Below, piece by piece: positions 62,973-64,000 of a stretch of 64,000 nt of DNA. A program made the translations under genes and the position numbers. Source of the stretch: Streptomyces europaeiscabiei. GTDB lineage: Bacteria > Actinomycetota > Actinomycetes > Streptomycetales > Streptomycetaceae. How positions within the stretch are numbered: the stretch's first letter is position 1; each line of letters begins with the position of its first letter. Below the pieces are notes generated by a model. That model saw only the letters and a program-made list of their open reading frames with translations. It was not told the origin of the DNA and did no database searches. Location of the stretch: assembly GCF_036346855.1 (NCBI RefSeq), contig NZ_CP107841.1, forward strand, positions 6,266,001 through 6,330,000, written 5' to 3'.

Positions 62973-64000
62973 ATGACTCGACTCAGCCGCGAACAGAAGC
63001 GGGAACTCAAGCGCGCGGGGCGTGCGTCGGCCGGGCTGACCCCGATCGACGTGCGCGTCTCCGCCGAGGCCGGTGCGAGTGTCGGCGGCATGTCGGTGCC
63101 CCCGGCCGCCGGGGAGTCCCTCCAGGCCGCCGCCCTCGACTACCTCCACCGCCTCGCCCTCGCCACCGGCCACCCCGTCCTCGCCACCGTCCACGACGAG
63201 CGCATCGGTTACGTCGTCCCCCTCCAGATCCACGTCGACGGCTCCAGCCAGTACGCCGGGGAACCCGTGCGGGTGAGCGAGCCGAAGGGGTTCGCGGGAG
63301 CGCCGGGAAGTGGGGGAGGCCTCAGGGCCGGGGCCGCGCACGAGAGTGCCGCCGTGCCGGCCCACCTCGGCGAGGAGGCGGCCCGATGGGCGGCACCGGA
63401 GCCGTCGGCGCCCGTGCAAGGGCCCCGCCGTGACCGGTCGACCCACGTACTGCGCGCGGTGCCGGAGTCGGCAGCCGTCGAGCCGGAACTTCCGGAAGAG
63501 CAGAGCCAGTTGGGCCGCCCCACCGGTACGGCACCCCACACACCGTCACCACCGCAGGCCCACCCGCATCACCAGGTCCGGCCGGAGCCGCAGTGGCAGG
63601 CCCAGGCCCAGGCTGAGCATGCATCGCAGCCGGACGTACGGCCGCAGGTTCAGGGCGAGCGTCAGCCGCGGGCCGAGTGGCAGCCGCAGTCGGACGGACA
63701 GTCCCAGCCGCACGGGCAGCCGCAGGCCCAGGCCCAGGCGCGGCCGCAGTGGCAGGCTCAGGGAGACCGGGAGCCGTCGGCACACCCCGAGCCGCAGGCT
63801 CAGCCGGATGTGAACCCGCAGGCCCACGCACGGCCGGAGCCTCAGTCGCCCTCCCACCCGCAGCCGAAGCGGGAGCCCAGGACGCTCCCGCTGTCGGCGG
63901 CGAAGCCCGCGCCCGCACCGGAGCCCCCCGCACCCGCACCCGCACCCGCGCACGCGCCGGAGCCGGCCGCTGCCGAGGTGACGTCGGACCAGCCCCCGGT
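62973..64000 (+). CDS. Pro/Gln-rich protein, cut by the window end
   Basis: At least 342 codons, no stop within the window. The first 95 residues look folded (RELKRAGRASAGLTPIDVRV, AALDYLHRLALATGHPVLAT); the rest is Pro/Gln/His-rich with PQAQAQAR and similar strings, likely disordered. ATG 62973 follows GTGAGGGAACG, 7 nt after the previous stop. Role unknown. Confidence 0.75.
   Translation, partial: MTRLSREQKRELKRAGRASAGLTPIDVRVSAEAGASVGGMSVPPAAGESLQAAALDYLHRLALATGHPVLATVHDERIGYVVPLQIHVDGSSQYAGEPVRVSEPKGFAGAPGSGGGLRAGAAHESAAVPAHLGEEAARWAAPEPSAPVQGPRRDRSTHVLRAVPESAAVEPELPEEQSQLGRPTGTAPHTPSPPQAHPHHQVRPEPQWQAQAQAEHASQPDVRPQVQGERQPRAEWQPQSDGQSQPHGQPQAQAQARPQWQAQGDREPSAHPEPQAQPDVNPQAHARPEPQSPSHPQPKREPRTLPLSAAKPAPAPEPPAPAPAPAHAPEPAAAEVTSDQPP

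Overview
The window is a high-GC actinobacterial chromosome segment, almost certainly Streptomyces. Nearly every codon ends in G or C, GTG starts are common, and most operonic genes overlap by 4 nt. Gene order (nuoA-N, then recQ, later polyprenyl synthase, LolA-like protein and ABC transporter) fits a Streptomyces core region. All family names come from reading the sequence; no database was searched.

Layout. (1) 1-16,411: complete 14-gene nuoA-N operon for proton-pumping NADH:menaquinone oxidoreductase, preceded by a Rex-type redox operator and closed by a strong hairpin terminator. (2) 16,547-19,193: recQ helicase and a small protein of unknown function. (3) 19,132-26,844, minus strand: one operon with a GntR/HutC regulator, a two-cluster ferredoxin, an SsuABC-like importer, a large FAD flavoprotein fused to HEAT repeats and a frameshifted last gene. 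(4) 26,850-33,165: fumarylacetoacetase, an ATP-grasp/FAD-oxidoreductase pair, a HAD phosphatase, and repeat-rich gaps holding a decayed gene copy. (5) 33,195-34,185, minus: a LysM/transglycosylase wall hydrolase behind a c-di-AMP (ydaO-type) riboswitch. (6) 34,792-40,079: polyprenyl diphosphate synthase, then a LolA-like exported protein with an ABC-2 transporter. (7) 40,086-46,721, minus: a flavodoxin-type oxidoreductase, then a tightly coupled four-gene set: small membrane protein, HerA/VirB4-like ATPase, calpain-like cysteine protease with a long Pro/Glu-rich arm, and a small protein. (8) 46,824-50,903, minus: Nudix hydrolase, amidase, degenerate FolD-like protein, unknown protein. (9) 51,122-64,000: a type IV secretion (T4SS)-like gene set (DUF4913, TraG/VirD4-like coupling protein, VirB4-like ATPase, SCO6880-like, VirB6-like, VirB8-like, two VirB2-like proteins, DUF6668-like), followed on the plus strand by a transglycosylase/M23 hydrolase, a lipoprotein and a truncated Pro/Gln-rich protein.

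How parts connect. Complex I reduces menaquinone, and the polyprenyl synthase could supply its side chain. The Rex operator would tie nuo expression to NADH/NAD+. The riboswitch would tie a wall hydrolase to c-di-AMP. The T4SS-like genes supply coupling and assembly ATPases, membrane channel parts and a wall-opening enzyme, but no relaxase or integrase is inside the window.

Most promising for new biology: the membrane protein/HerA/calpain operon, the HEAT-fused AprA-like flavoprotein operon, and a pair of decayed gene copies in inverted orientation about 32 kb apart, one lying between two VirB2-like genes. The window is also unusually rich in short tandem duplications, two of which start on stop codons.
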